A stretch of DNA of 64,000 bases from Sulfuracidifex metallicus DSM 6482 = JCM 9184 (GCA_032834875.1 CP135238.1:750011-814010), one strand, 5' to 3'; positions 52,512-60,582 are shown, counted from the first letter of the stretch. Translations and numbers: made by a program. The notes: a model not told the origin generated them from the letters alone.

Positions 52512-53123
52512 TTAACTTTGCTTATCGAAATCCTTAGAGATTCTATCTACCTTAGCTGAGTGCCTTACCTCAGCTTTCGGATCTATTTCCGCTGATATAG
52601 TGTATTTCAAGTATTCTACCTCAGCGTCAGGACCTACTTTGCAAGTGTAGCATTCGAGGCTGTTCACGTAAGCGTCAGGACCTATATCTACGTCTTTGGC
52701 TATTACAACGTCTGCTTCAGATCCTTTCTTCATTTCTAGTGAATTACAAATAATTGTTCCGTTGACGCTGGACTTTTTACCTAGGATTACCTTGTCCGCA
52801 TTTACCTCTGAAGCGTCTAGGTCACCGTATACTTCCAATTCCTTTACATCTAGCTTATCAGCCTTCATACTCCCCATTATTTCCAATTTTTCTCCCTTAA
52901 CCTTGTTAGCCTTGGCACTACCTGAAACCTCAGCGTCCTTGAATTCCATGTCCCGACATTTCAAGCTCCCGGCAATCTCTATGTTCTCTGCATTCACATT
53001 TCCCTTAATGTTAGCACTTCCGCTCACTTCCATAGAGGAAAAACCTACTAGATCTCCTTCCATCGAGAAGGATCCACTTACTGAAATCTTCCTTTCGTTT
53101 ATGATATTTTTCTCACTTTCCAT
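52512..53123 (-). CDS. Bactofilin-like polymer-forming beta-helix protein
   Basis: A 203-residue protein made of short repeating turns (VSGSANIKGNVNAENIEIAG, then MGSMKADKLDVKELEVYGD) that predict a right-handed beta-helix, as in bactofilins and other polymer-forming cytoskeletal proteins. No signal or membrane helix is seen. I chose the ATG at 53123 (MESEKNII); one three codons upstream is possible. In bacteria such proteins form cytoplasmic or membrane-associated filaments; the archaeal role is unknown. It is divergent from a small winged-helix gene 50 bases away. Confidence 0.72.
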   Translation of the reverse strand: MESEKNIINERKISVSGSFSMEGDLVGFSSMEVSGSANIKGNVNAENIEIAGSLKCRDMEFKDAEVSGSAKANKVKGEKLEIMGSMKADKLDVKELEVYGDLDASEVNADKVILGKKSSVNGTIICNSLEMKKGSEADVVIAKDVDIGPDAYVNSLECYTCKVGPDAEVEYLKYTISAEIDPKAEVRHSAKVDRISKDFDKQS

Positions 53124-53173
53124 ACTAAACAATTTCCACTTATCCTTAAAAAGGAAAACTCACAAGTTGTGAT

Positions 53174-53407
53174 GTGAACAGATGCAGACACGACATAATC
53201 ATGGACATTCTAGTTTCTATCAGTAAAGGAAAGAGAAGATTGACTGAGATATGTATTGCGTCGAATTTGCCTTTGGACAGAGGAAAGAGGGTTCTTGATG
53301 ATATGATTAAAAGGGGTTTAATCTCCACGAAGGATGGTAACTTTAACATCTTACCAAAGGGTTACTCTTGGATGGAAATTTATAGAATATTAGAAGAAAA
53401 ATCTTAG
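53174..53407 (+). CDS. Small winged-helix DNA-binding protein
   Basis: A 77-residue regulator: HDIIMDILVSISKGKRRLTEICIASNLPLDRGKRVLDDMIKRGLIS is a compact winged helix with the recognition helix at about residues 30-42, followed by the beta wing (KDGNFNILPKGYSWM). GTG start. It shares a 50-base promoter region with the bactofilin-like gene, so it probably regulates that gene or itself. Confidence 0.72.
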   Translation: MNRCRHDIIMDILVSISKGKRRLTEICIASNLPLDRGKRVLDDMIKRGLISTKDGNFNILPKGYSWMEIYRILEEKS

Positions 53408-53574
53408 GAAATTATAATACTGTTATTTTCTTTTATTAGTTAATTAATCACATTGATATTGTATAAACTAATTTTATTCTCATTTATTAAGTTTATAAAT
53501 AATATTAAAAAATTTTAACTAAAAAAAGTTAATAGGGAAAAGTTTATAGGGAAATATTTCTGTGAAAACATAGT

Positions 53575-54738
53575 ATGTATACCAAAAAGAGGAGAATAAA
53601 TAGTAAGAGGAGAATAAATAGTAAAGCGTTATCAAAGGTTCAGGCTATAATAGCTATAGTTGTCGTAGTGATAATTATAGCTGGAGTTGGAGCATATCTA
53701 GCAACAATGCATCCGTCTAAGACTACTTCAACAACTCTAACCTCATCAACTTCACCCACTAAGAGTTCAGGAGTCCTTACGATTTATGTGGCAGGAGCAT
53801 ACAAAGCAATTTTCAATGAGCTCGCATCCCAATTTTATAACAGCACTGGAATTGTGGTTAAGGTAGTGCCTGGCGGATCCTTTGGTCTAGCCGGACAGAT
53901 AGCTAAAGAAACTCCTATACCTGCTAACCTATTCGTGCCAGTGGCATTCATTCAGGCAGTTGAGCTGGAACAATCAAGGAACCCAGGCTGGGCAATAGCC
54001 TTCATTTCTGATCATATGTCTTTAGTTTATACAAATTATACTGAAAGCAATCCATACTGGGGACAACTTTACTCCAACTACACCATGGCAATGAAGACCA
54101 ATGAGACGACCTATTGGAATAACTTCTTCACGTTATTATCAGAACACTTCATCCTAGGTATATCAGACCCTAGTAGCGATCCAGAAGGGCTGTACGGCGA
54201 TTTGATTTTGCAGATGGCTGGCAAGTTGTACTCCCCAACTCATAATCCAGACTACTATTGTAATTTAGCATACAACGTTAGCAAGGAAGTTAGAACCGCA
54301 CTATCCACGGCAGACTTCGTGGCTGACCTGAAGGCTGGAACCATAGATTTCGTGTTCTCATATGTATCTTACGCTGTGTCGCAACATTTCATGTATCTTA
54401 AGTTACCAGCTTGGCTTAATTTTGGGTACAATGTAAATGAGCTATCTTGGTTCCATTCATTCTCCTATGTAATAACCGAGAACGGAATGAAGTACACCGT
54501 ACCAGGAGGTCCAGTATACCTCTATATAACCATTCCTAAGGGTGCCTTAAACATGAATGAGTCTATTCAGTTCATCCAGTTCTTGGTCAAGAACGTAGGA
54601 GAGTTGTCAACGTTTAATGTGGAGCCTATAACTCACCCAGTACTTTACTATCAATCTAAGTCAGACGTTCCCTCCAAGATATTAACTATGCTTAACGATG
54701 GAGAGCTGACCTATGGAGGGAACTTCAGTGCGGCCTAA
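53575..54738 (+). CDS. ABC transporter substrate-binding protein, tungstate/molybdate type (WtpA/ModA-like)
   Basis: A 387-residue surface lipoprotein-like protein: basic N-terminus, membrane anchor at about residues 23-45, Ser/Thr-rich linker (48-65), then a periplasmic-binding domain (LTIYVAGAYKAIFNELASQFYNSTGIVVKVVPGGS; FISDHMSLVYTNY; GISDPSSDPEGLYGDL) with the order of motifs found in WtpA. The oxyanion specificity is inferred. An 18-base tandem duplication (53587-53622) repeats six N-terminal residues (KRRINS). The permease gene overlaps its 3' end; no ATPase gene follows. Confidence 0.78.
   Translation: MYTKKRRINSKRRINSKALSKVQAIIAIVVVVIIIAGVGAYLATMHPSKTTSTTLTSSTSPTKSSGVLTIYVAGAYKAIFNELASQFYNSTGIVVKVVPGGSFGLAGQIAKETPIPANLFVPVAFIQAVELEQSRNPGWAIAFISDHMSLVYTNYTESNPYWGQLYSNYTMAMKTNETTYWNNFFTLLSEHFILGISDPSSDPEGLYGDLILQMAGKLYSPTHNPDYYCNLAYNVSKEVRTALSTADFVADLKAGTIDFVFSYVSYAVSQHFMYLKLPAWLNFGYNVNELSWFHSFSYVITENGMKYTVPGGPVYLYITIPKGALNMNESIQFIQFLVKNVGELSTFNVEPITHPVLYYQSKSDVPSKILTMLNDGELTYGGNFSAA
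53587..53622 (+). repeat. 18-bp exact tandem duplication inside the binding-protein gene
   Basis: AAGAGGAGAATAAATAGT occurs twice head to tail, with no mismatch. It adds six residues to the cytoplasmic N-terminus and keeps frame, so it looks like a recent slippage or duplication event. Confidence 0.95.
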
Positions 54739-55525
54739 ACTAAATGTCTTAAAGCTAATTTCAATTTTCTCTGGCGTTCTTCTCCTAGTTCCCATAATTT
54801 ACCTTCTTTATTATGGTTATGGACCCTTCCTAGTCGTAAAAGACGCTTTTGGAAAGCTTCTGATATCGTCAATAGAGTTCACCTTCTTCTCGGCCGCAGT
54901 AAGCGTCATAACTGTGGTTTTAGCCTCCACTCCCTTAGCATATTTCCTAGCCAGACACTCAAATCCAATAATGGAGTCGATAGTGGACATACCAGCCTCG
55001 ATACCGCATCCTTTGGTGGGAATAGCTCTTGTTTTCATTGATAGCCCAATAACTCCGCTGGGTAAGTTTCTATATGATCATGGAATTATCTTTTATTATT
55101 CTTATTTGGGTGTATTTCTGGCTTTGATAATTGTCAGTTCTCCTATCTATATTAGAGCCATGCAGAACTTCTTCAAGTCGTTACCACTTGAGCCTGAGAT
55201 ATACGCTATAAGTTTTGGCTACTCAGAGTTTTACGTCTTCAGAAAGATTGCGTTAAGGAAGGGAATTGGGGGAATAGTCTCCGCAGGGCTCACTTCAGTT
55301 GCAAGAGCAATTAGTGAATTCGGTTCGATTGTAATAATAGCACCATACGTCACTGGCTGGATATTCAACGGTGATTGTACGTCGTCAATTTACATTTACA
55401 ACGAATTTCAAACGTATTTTAATGCATCAGTCTCAGCCGCGGCTACCCTTATTGTGTTTTCGTTGATTCTGATAGTTTCAATCAGGATAATAAACTATGT
55501 ATTGGAGAAAAGGAACATGATCTAG
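54728..55525 (+). CDS. ABC transporter permease, tungstate/molybdate type (WtpB/ModB-like)
   Basis: A 265-residue permease with six membrane helices and the EAA-type loop (ISFGYSEFYVFRKIALRKGIGGIVSAGLTSVARAISEFGSI). I chose the GTG at 54728 because GGAGGG at 54715-54720 is correctly spaced before it; an ATG at 54713 overlaps that ribosome site. It overlaps the binding-protein gene by 11 bases. The expected ATPase gene is absent; an SDR gene follows, so the ATPase must be encoded elsewhere. Confidence 0.8.
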   Translation: MRPKLNVLKLISIFSGVLLLVPIIYLLYYGYGPFLVVKDAFGKLLISSIEFTFFSAAVSVITVVLASTPLAYFLARHSNPIMESIVDIPASIPHPLVGIALVFIDSPITPLGKFLYDHGIIFYYSYLGVFLALIIVSSPIYIRAMQNFFKSLPLEPEIYAISFGYSEFYVFRKIALRKGIGGIVSAGLTSVARAISEFGSIVIIAPYVTGWIFNGDCTSSIYIYNEFQTYFNASVSAAATLIVFSLILIVSIRIINYVLEKRNMI

Positions 55526-55554
55526 ATTTAAACTTAGACTTCCAGCTTTTAATC

Positions 55555-56292
55555 ATGGCTGTTGCCATAGTTACAGGGGCTTCCAAGGGAATAGGCAAGG
55601 CAACTTCTTCCCTACTTAAAGAACATGGATATACCGTAGTATCTATTTCGAGAACAATGCCTGAAGTGGGTGATATGAGGATCTCCCTTGACGTTACAGA
55701 CAAGGGCTCAGTGGTAAAAGTTGTGGAAGAATTGGTGAACAAATTTGGCGGAGTCGACGTGCTGGTTAATAACGCCGGCTTCGGAGTTTACGGTAAGTTC
55801 ACCGACACATCTCTTGACGAAGAAGAATATATGATTAAGACTAACTTAGTTGCGCCTATAGTTTTCACTAAGCTAGTACTTCCCCATATGTTAAAGAAGG
55901 GTTCAGGCTCAATAGTCAATGTAGTTTCTGAAGCAGCCTATGTTTCAACCACCACTCTAGCAGTGTATTCTGCAAGTAAAGCCGGGTTAGCTAGCTTTAC
56001 CAATTCCTTGTGGGCAACGGTTTCAAAAATGGGTATAAAGGTCTCTGGAATATACCCCGGTCCGGTTAAGACTAACTTCACTTCTCATCCATCATTTGCC
56101 GGCATGAAGACTAACATTTTCGATAAATACGCAGTAGAAGCTGAGGACGTGGCTAGGGCAGTGCTGAAGGGTATAAGAACTGGTAAAAGAGAAATTTATG
56201 TTCCTTCCAGACTGAAGGTTGACCCATACTTTCTTAAATTGTCATCTATAATGCAAGAAATAACTTATAGATTGATTAGAAGATATTTTTAG
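55555..56292 (+). CDS. Short-chain dehydrogenase/reductase
   Basis: A 245-residue NAD(P)-dependent SDR. The Rossmann motif is TGASKGIGKAT near residue 8, NNAG near 76, catalytic Ser in VVSEAA, Tyr-x3-Lys as YSASK near 142, and the PGPVKT segment after it. The C-terminal IYVPSRLKVDPYFLKL resembles DltE/YqjQ-type SDRs. Substrate unknown. It lies 29 bases after the permease on the same strand and may be cotranscribed. Confidence 0.88.
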   Translation: MAVAIVTGASKGIGKATSSLLKEHGYTVVSISRTMPEVGDMRISLDVTDKGSVVKVVEELVNKFGGVDVLVNNAGFGVYGKFTDTSLDEEEYMIKTNLVAPIVFTKLVLPHMLKKGSGSIVNVVSEAAYVSTTTLAVYSASKAGLASFTNSLWATVSKMGIKVSGIYPGPVKTNFTSHPSFAGMKTNIFDKYAVEAEDVARAVLKGIRTGKREIYVPSRLKVDPYFLKLSSIMQEITYRLIRRYF

Positions 56293-56334
56293 TCTAAAAA
56301 ATTGAAAGTTTCGCTATATTAGAGGTATACTTTT

Positions 56335-58521
56335 ATGTTTTATTTAACATTACCCTCTATGAAATGGCGGTATGCCGTATTTGCGGTTGTCTTCTCTTTG
56401 ATTGTCATAAGCTCGATTTCTTATGCTTCTCCAAGCGGGTTTCAATCATCTACCATATCGTTACCTGAACCAATGTGCGGTTACGCCTCAGTTTATTATA
56501 ACGGATCTATAGTTCTAATTGGTAAAACCACTAACCTCGGAAGTAACGTGATCGAATATCAAGGAGGAAATTGGAAGCCTTTACCTCCAATGCCAGTTGA
56601 TCTAACCTTCCCGTCAGCAGTGAACTACGACGGTGATATTTACGTATTTGGAGGTATAGTGTCTTCAACGGGGGAGATAAACGGCAACGTTTATGTATTT
56701 AACGGTCAAAGCTGGTCAACAATTTCTCAGCAGGAGCCGGACCCTGCTTATGGCTCTTATTCCTTTGTGTACAACGGACAAATTTACATAATTGGAGGTT
56801 TCATAACTGATTCGGCTGTCTATTACGCTACGCCGCCGTCAACTGATGTGAGAGTATTTAATCCGTCTTCAGGTACTTGGCAGATAATAGGTCAAGCACC
56901 ATATCCTATGGGAGGTGGAGGATACGTATTTAATGGTACTGACATGATAGTTGTGGGAGGCTATCTAGGAGGATATTCTGCATCATACACCAGAAACGTA
57001 ACAGTTTATGATCCGTCTTCAAATTCTTGGTACCAACTTCCGCAGTTTCCTCTGCAGGTAGGTTACACGGCAGTAGGTTACTTAAACGGTGTAGTCTTCG
57101 TTGTTGGAGGCTTAATGTTCACAACGTTAGGACTAGTATTCGGAAGAATATATTACCTAGACCATGGAGCTTGGTATCGCTCTTACAATTACGAGAATCC
57201 CTCATTAGCTCAATCGTCTTATCTTCAAGTTGGGGATCAGCTATACGTTATCGGAGGCTTAAATCAAGATACGAGTCTGATGTCATCGGTAGTTGACGTT
57301 ATCACATTGAACGCACCTCCAACCACTCCACGTCAGCCTGTAGTCATATTTGGTAATGAGACAGCCATTGTTCAATGGAACCCAGTTAATTATAGCACGG
57401 GTTACTATCTAAGGCTGAACGGCAATGGTGGTTCAACTACGCTGAATGTTGGTAATGTAACCGAATACAAGTTAACAGGGCTTAACGATGGAGAGAGATA
57501 CTCCGTGAGTGTGATGGCTTATAACAAAGCAGGAAACAGTTCATGGTCGATTCCAGATTACTTCACGCCTTTAGCCGTCCCAAATCCCCCGGTTATAGAT
57601 AATCTAAAGTTGGGCGATCACAACGTCACAGTTGACTTTCACGGGCCCTCCTTCAACGGTGGATCTCAGATCATGGGCTACTATTTGGTTTTAAGTAATT
57701 CCACGTTCAGCATGGTGGTTAAATTACCCGTGACTTCTAATAACTTTACATTCGTTCATCTGGTCAACGGTTCTTCTTATACTCTGTCAATTCTCGATTA
57801 CAATTCCTTGGGAAATAGTTCTCCTACTACAGTTACCTTCGTGGGCATTGATAAACCAAGACTTTCCTTGTTCTCTTTTAACACTCCAAACGGAGTGGAT
57901 CTGAGGTTGGGTTTCAATTTTTACTCAAATTATACAATTTATGTATATTCAGGGCATAAGTTAATAGATGTTGAGAATTTCACTAACGTCTCAGAGGAGT
58001 TAATTAAGCTTCCATTTGGTACTTACAAGTTTGTGGTGATGGTAAAGAACCCTGCAGGATATGCAAATTCCTCAATATTGGTTAACTACTATCTACCTCC
58101 ATCTGTTCCTTTAGTCTTCGTGGAAGTAAACCATGGAAATCTTACTGTGGACATGCCTTCCAGCAGTGACGTATCTCTATATAAGATCTATTTAGATGGT
58201 AAATTGGAGTACAATGGAAATGGAACAACTTTTACCACTATGATTAAACCCAACGAAACCTATAATCTGAGCGTCATAGCCGTTAACCCACTAGGTTCAT
58301 CTGCCCCATTTACCATGTCAGTATTCTATCCTTTCACGTCGTCTAACGTAACTCAACACGTCACGGTTTCTCACAACATTATCCCCACATTTAAGGCAAC
58401 GGATCCATCTCTTCCAATAGTGGATAGCGTTTCGATTATCGTGCTCACTATATCAGTTCTCTGGATAATTCAGGTTATATTGAAGAAAGAAGCTGAAACA
58501 AAAGAAAAAGGCACAAATTGA
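56335..58521 (+). CDS. Surface protein with kelch propeller and fibronectin type III domains
   Basis: A 728-residue exported protein. The signal peptide starts best at the ATG at 56359 (MKWRYAVFAVVFSLIVIS). Residues about 45-320 are kelch repeats (IYVFGGIVSS, IYIIGGFI, MIVVGGYLGG, VFVVGGLM, LYVIGGLN). Two or three FN3-like domains follow (VQWNPVNYSTGYYLRLNG, YSVSVMAYNKAGNSSWS). A C-terminal membrane helix (about 697-716) with a charged tail anchors it. Abundant N-x-S/T sites suggest heavy glycosylation. The role is probably adhesion or carbohydrate binding; catalytic copper ligands of galactose oxidase are not evident. Confidence 0.8.
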   Translation: MFYLTLPSMKWRYAVFAVVFSLIVISSISYASPSGFQSSTISLPEPMCGYASVYYNGSIVLIGKTTNLGSNVIEYQGGNWKPLPPMPVDLTFPSAVNYDGDIYVFGGIVSSTGEINGNVYVFNGQSWSTISQQEPDPAYGSYSFVYNGQIYIIGGFITDSAVYYATPPSTDVRVFNPSSGTWQIIGQAPYPMGGGGYVFNGTDMIVVGGYLGGYSASYTRNVTVYDPSSNSWYQLPQFPLQVGYTAVGYLNGVVFVVGGLMFTTLGLVFGRIYYLDHGAWYRSYNYENPSLAQSSYLQVGDQLYVIGGLNQDTSLMSSVVDVITLNAPPTTPRQPVVIFGNETAIVQWNPVNYSTGYYLRLNGNGGSTTLNVGNVTEYKLTGLNDGERYSVSVMAYNKAGNSSWSIPDYFTPLAVPNPPVIDNLKLGDHNVTVDFHGPSFNGGSQIMGYYLVLSNSTFSMVVKLPVTSNNFTFVHLVNGSSYTLSILDYNSLGNSSPTTVTFVGIDKPRLSLFSFNTPNGVDLRLGFNFYSNYTIYVYSGHKLIDVENFTNVSEELIKLPFGTYKFVVMVKNPAGYANSSILVNYYLPPSVPLVFVEVNHGNLTVDMPSSSDVSLYKIYLDGKLEYNGNGTTFTTMIKPNETYNLSVIAVNPLGSSAPFTMSVFYPFTSSNVTQHVTVSHNIIPTFKATDPSLPIVDSVSIIVLTISVLWIIQVILKKEAETKEKGTN

Positions 58522-58547
58522 AAAACACAGAAACTTTTTTATGTGCC

Positions 58548-58862
58548 TTAACCCATCTGTAAGAAGTCGGGGCCGTAGTCTAGCTTGGTAGGATGCCAGC
58601 CTGGGGATATTTCCCTAACCACCAGAACGCTGGTGGTCCCGGGTTCAAATCCCGGCGGCCCCATATTAGAGGATACCCCTAATACCCCAATTCCATTTCC
58701 ATCTTTCAATTTCTCATAAGTTTCGACAACGTCAGCTAAAGGACCAACGTAACGCTCCTTTGTCTCACCGTTTTCATACTCTAGCTTGTAAACGTAATAC
58801 CGACCTTTTCTTTCGCGTAAAATATAATCGCCGAATTTATAACGTCTCTGCTTTTCCGTCAT
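58548..58862 (-). pseudogene. int: SSV-type integrase, N-terminal fragment int(N), split by integration
   Basis: The first part, from the ATG at 58862 ([20 protein letters not shown]), closely resembles the SSV1 integrase N-terminus ([26 protein letters not shown]...[13 protein letters not shown]). The frame then runs into the tRNA-Pro sequence, giving the hallmark PPGFEPGT, and stops at 58548. Catalytic Arg/His/Tyr residues are on the missing int(C) half, expected at the other provirus end beyond 64000. The ATG at 58889 lies inside the promoter inverted repeat, so I prefer 58862. Confidence 0.92.
58569..58663 (+). tRNA. tRNA-Pro (GGG) with 21-nt intron; provirus attachment site
   Basis: Acceptor stem GGGGCCG/CGGCCCC with discriminator A. 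The anticodon stem CCAGC/GCTGG encloses loop CTGGGG-C (anticodon GGG) interrupted after position 37 by an intron at 58607-58627. The T arm is CCGGGTTCAAATCCCGG. The intron position is the canonical archaeal one, and a GGG/CCC helix gives a plausible bulge-helix-bulge. The 3' part of this gene is the attL core of the SSV-like provirus, whose integrase frame reads through it on the other strand. Confidence 0.93.
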
Positions 58863-58881
58863 TTTCACGTCCCGTATTATG

Positions 58882-58962
58882 GTTGCCAATTCGACTTTAT
58901 AAGCATTGGCAACTCGTCAATTTTTGCCGTCAAAATTCGACGATTTGAAAGTAGACGGCAAA
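58882..58962 (-). promoter_or_regulatory. Integrase promoter with two nested inverted repeats
   Basis: GTTGCCAAT (58882-58890) and ATTGGCAAC (58905-58913) flank a TATA-like TTATAAAG on the minus strand. Upstream, TTTGCCGTC (58923-58931) and GACGGCAAA (58954-58962) form a second pair with the related core TTGCC. Both pairs are exact 9-base inverted repeats and are candidate binding sites for a provirus repressor controlling int. Confidence 0.6.
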
Positions 58963-58993
58963 GATTCCTCATCAGTAATACTAACAAAAGGTA

Positions 58994-59572
58994 TTACTTA
59001 ACTAGAGTTCTGAGCCAAGTCTTAAACCTAGAAGGCTTCCAAAACTCCTTCCAGGGAACTAAAATATACTCATTTTCACCTTTAGCAAACTCTTTAGTGC
59101 TTATGGCTATGCCCTTCTTCTTCAACAAATTTATGTAGTCTACTGTTATGAATCTTATTTCGCCCTCATTATCCGCTATATTTGCTATAACTGCTTTTCC
59201 TTTATAGTATTGTTGTAAAACTAAGCCTACTGCATATTTTACTCCTAAGACTGCTACATAACTTCCCTTCAAGTCCATTCCATGTAACCTAGAGCTGCTT
59301 TGTCTCTTTGTGAACTGAGTGCCAGTTATATCAATATACATGTTAAATTTAGGAATGTAGAAATCGTATTTCTTCTTAGGGTCGCCTTCCCACGTCTGGT
59401 CTATTTTCTCTGTACTCATTACGCCTATGCCGTTCGTTACTATATCATTTTCATTAAGATTAAGAGACAGCATTAACCACTTACGGGCTATGTCTTCTCT
59501 TATGCTAGTAAGAGTCCAAAGCTTAGCGTATTTATCTTTTAATGTATTAGCAAAAGAATTAGTTTCGGTCAT
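58994..59572 (-). CDS. SSV D244/D212-like PD-(D/E)XK nuclease
   Basis: A 192-residue protein that fits the fusellovirus family represented by SSV1 D244 and SSV8 D212, whose structure is a PD-(D/E)XK nuclease fold. The candidate catalytic stretch is KKYDFYIPKFNMYIDITGTQF (Asp near residue 70, D-x-T near 80), with Lys following. The substrate in the viral cycle is unknown; Holliday-junction-like or recombination functions have been suggested for the family. It sits next to int, as in SSVs, and is 3' of two small genes on the same strand. Confidence 0.72.
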   Translation of the reverse strand: MTETNSFANTLKDKYAKLWTLTSIREDIARKWLMLSLNLNENDIVTNGIGVMSTEKIDQTWEGDPKKKYDFYIPKFNMYIDITGTQFTKRQSSSRLHGMDLKGSYVAVLGVKYAVGLVLQQYYKGKAVIANIADNEGEIRFITVDYINLLKKKGIAISTKEFAKGENEYILVPWKEFWKPSRFKTWLRTLVK

Positions 59573-59573
59573 C

Positions 59574-59723
59574 TCAGTTCACCACTTTTTTCAACTCATT
59601 AAATGAGTTGATTACGTCCTGAAACCTTATCTTCGGTATTCTGTAGGCGTTGAGCCTTGGGTCGAAATTGTTCTTCTGGATTTGAAATATTAGAGATTCT
59701 AGCGAGTTTATCTTCGACAACAA
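59574..59723 (-). CDS. Small viral protein (coiled-coil), TTG start
   Basis: A 49-codon frame ending two bases before the nuclease ATG and beginning soon after the 108-residue gene: LSKINSLESLIFQIQKNNFDPRLNAYRIPKIRFQ, then SFNELKKVVN. Composition is protein-like and the frame exactly fills the gap between the two neighbours. The start is uncertain: TTG at 59723, or translational coupling further upstream (open back to 59765). No homologue recognised. Confidence 0.5.
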   Translation of the reverse strand: MLSKINSLESLIFQIQKNNFDPRLNAYRIPKIRFQDVINSFNELKKVVN

Positions 59724-59740
59724 TTCATTTAGATCTATCT

Positions 59741-60067
59741 TTACGTTTGCCTCTGCTTTGGCTCAGATTTTGACTCACTTTTACTTATGTTTATATTGAA
59801 TACTACATTATTATTTTGTGTGCTTTTGCTAATTGTGTTTCTAAATTCAGATTTTATTTCCTCTGGTATCTCTAATCCCTTCTCAATCGCTTTCGTGACT
59901 ATGAATGCTGAAATTAGCTGTCTGAGTTCACCAATATCTTCCGGTTCTGGATCAAGTAATTCGTAAATTAAATAGATTTTCGCCGGAATCCTCACACTAA
60001 AGACTCTAGTTTTTTTGCTCTTCTTTGATAATAATTTTTCTAAAAGCCCATCATCCATTTTTTTCAC
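59741..60067 (-). CDS. Viral hypothetical protein, possibly ribbon-helix-helix
   Basis: A 108-residue basic protein. Residues 18-55 (KKTRVFSVRIPAKIYLIYELLDPEPEDIGELRQLISAFIVTKAIEKGL) resemble a ribbon-helix-helix DNA-binding domain with a stretched loop. The C-terminal 40 residues are Ser/Asn/Lys-rich and probably disordered. It occupies the position of SSV1 E96 but I cannot confirm homology. An ATG three codons in is an alternative start. Confidence 0.6.
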   Translation of the reverse strand: MKKMDDGLLEKLLSKKSKKTRVFSVRIPAKIYLIYELLDPEPEDIGELRQLISAFIVTKAIEKGLEIPEEIKSEFRNTISKSTQNNNVVFNINISKSESKSEPKQRQT

Positions 60068-60130
60068 CTACCTGAAACATTTTGAATCGGTAAATAGTAA
60101 CGTAACTTCTTTACCCTCAATACGAAAGTG

Positions 60131-60217
60131 TATAGGGGTATAGGGGGTATATAGTGTAAAAGTGTAGACAAAGTGTCTACACTTTTTTTATTAGTGGGGG
60201 TATAGGGGGTATAGTGT
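60131..60217. repeat. Provirus repeat region: GTATAGGGGGTATA direct repeats around a 12-bp inverted repeat
   Basis: The inverted repeat is AAAAGTGTAGAC (60158-60169) and GTCTACACTTTT (60175-60186), perfect over 12 bp with a 5-base loop. It is bracketed by near-identical GGGTATAGGGGGTATAGTGT-like blocks at 60134-60157 and 60196-60217. An open frame over it (60064-60288 minus) is low-complexity and I regard it as non-coding. Iterons around a hairpin are typical of replication origins or multi-operator regions. Confidence 0.8.
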
Positions 60218-60284
60218 TTTGTATTGGCGGTAAAGTTAGATAATAGTTGATTACCGACTTTCACCTTGAGTAGTTGGTGAAAAC

Positions 60285-60563
60285 TCATTGATTCTGCACC
60301 TCTATTTCAGTTATCTGATTGATTTTTTCTAGAAGCTCAGCTATTAGCTTACCTTTTTCTGTTAATTGTATTCTCTTCATTCCATCTTGTGGAATTATTT
60401 TAACTAGGTTTTCTTCCTTTAGATAATTCAAATGGTTAGATATGGTTGTAGCACTATGTTTGTTTGGGCCTGAGTTCAATTTATCTATTAGTTCTGAAAC
60501 GTTTAGATTACCTTCTTTTAATATACATAAGATTTCCCCCGAAAGAGAGATTAGGCGTTTCAT
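60285..60563 (-). CDS. Winged-helix regulator, ArsR/MarR-like
   Basis: A 92-residue protein: GEILCILKEGNLNVSELIDKLNS, HSATTISNHLNYLKEENLVKIIPQDGMKRIQLTEKGKLIAEL give a standard winged helix (recognition helix near residues 38-50) and wing. Its start codon overlaps by one base a 20-bp perfect palindrome (60563-60582), so it likely represses itself. It resembles fuselloviral F93/F112-type regulators in size and fold, not demonstrably in sequence. Confidence 0.8.
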   Translation of the reverse strand: MKRLISLSGEILCILKEGNLNVSELIDKLNSGPNKHSATTISNHLNYLKEENLVKIIPQDGMKRIQLTEKGKLIAELLEKINQITEIEVQNQ

Positions 60564-60582
60564 ACTTATTACGTAATAAGTA
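60563..60582. promoter_or_regulatory. 20-bp perfect palindromic operator at the winged-helix start
   Basis: TACTTATTACGTAATAAGTA, perfectly self-complementary. A further copy of its left half (ACTTATTACGT, 60598-60608) and a TAATAAG half (60615-60621) lie upstream, so the region carries at least one and a half extra sites. Between them is a TATA-like ATTATAAAT (60587-60595). Confidence 0.75.

Noticed and set aside
60064-60288. 74-codon minus-strand frame in the provirus repeat region
   Set aside because: Its translation is dictated by the GTATAGGGGG repeats and the hairpin; the repeats explain the sequence better.
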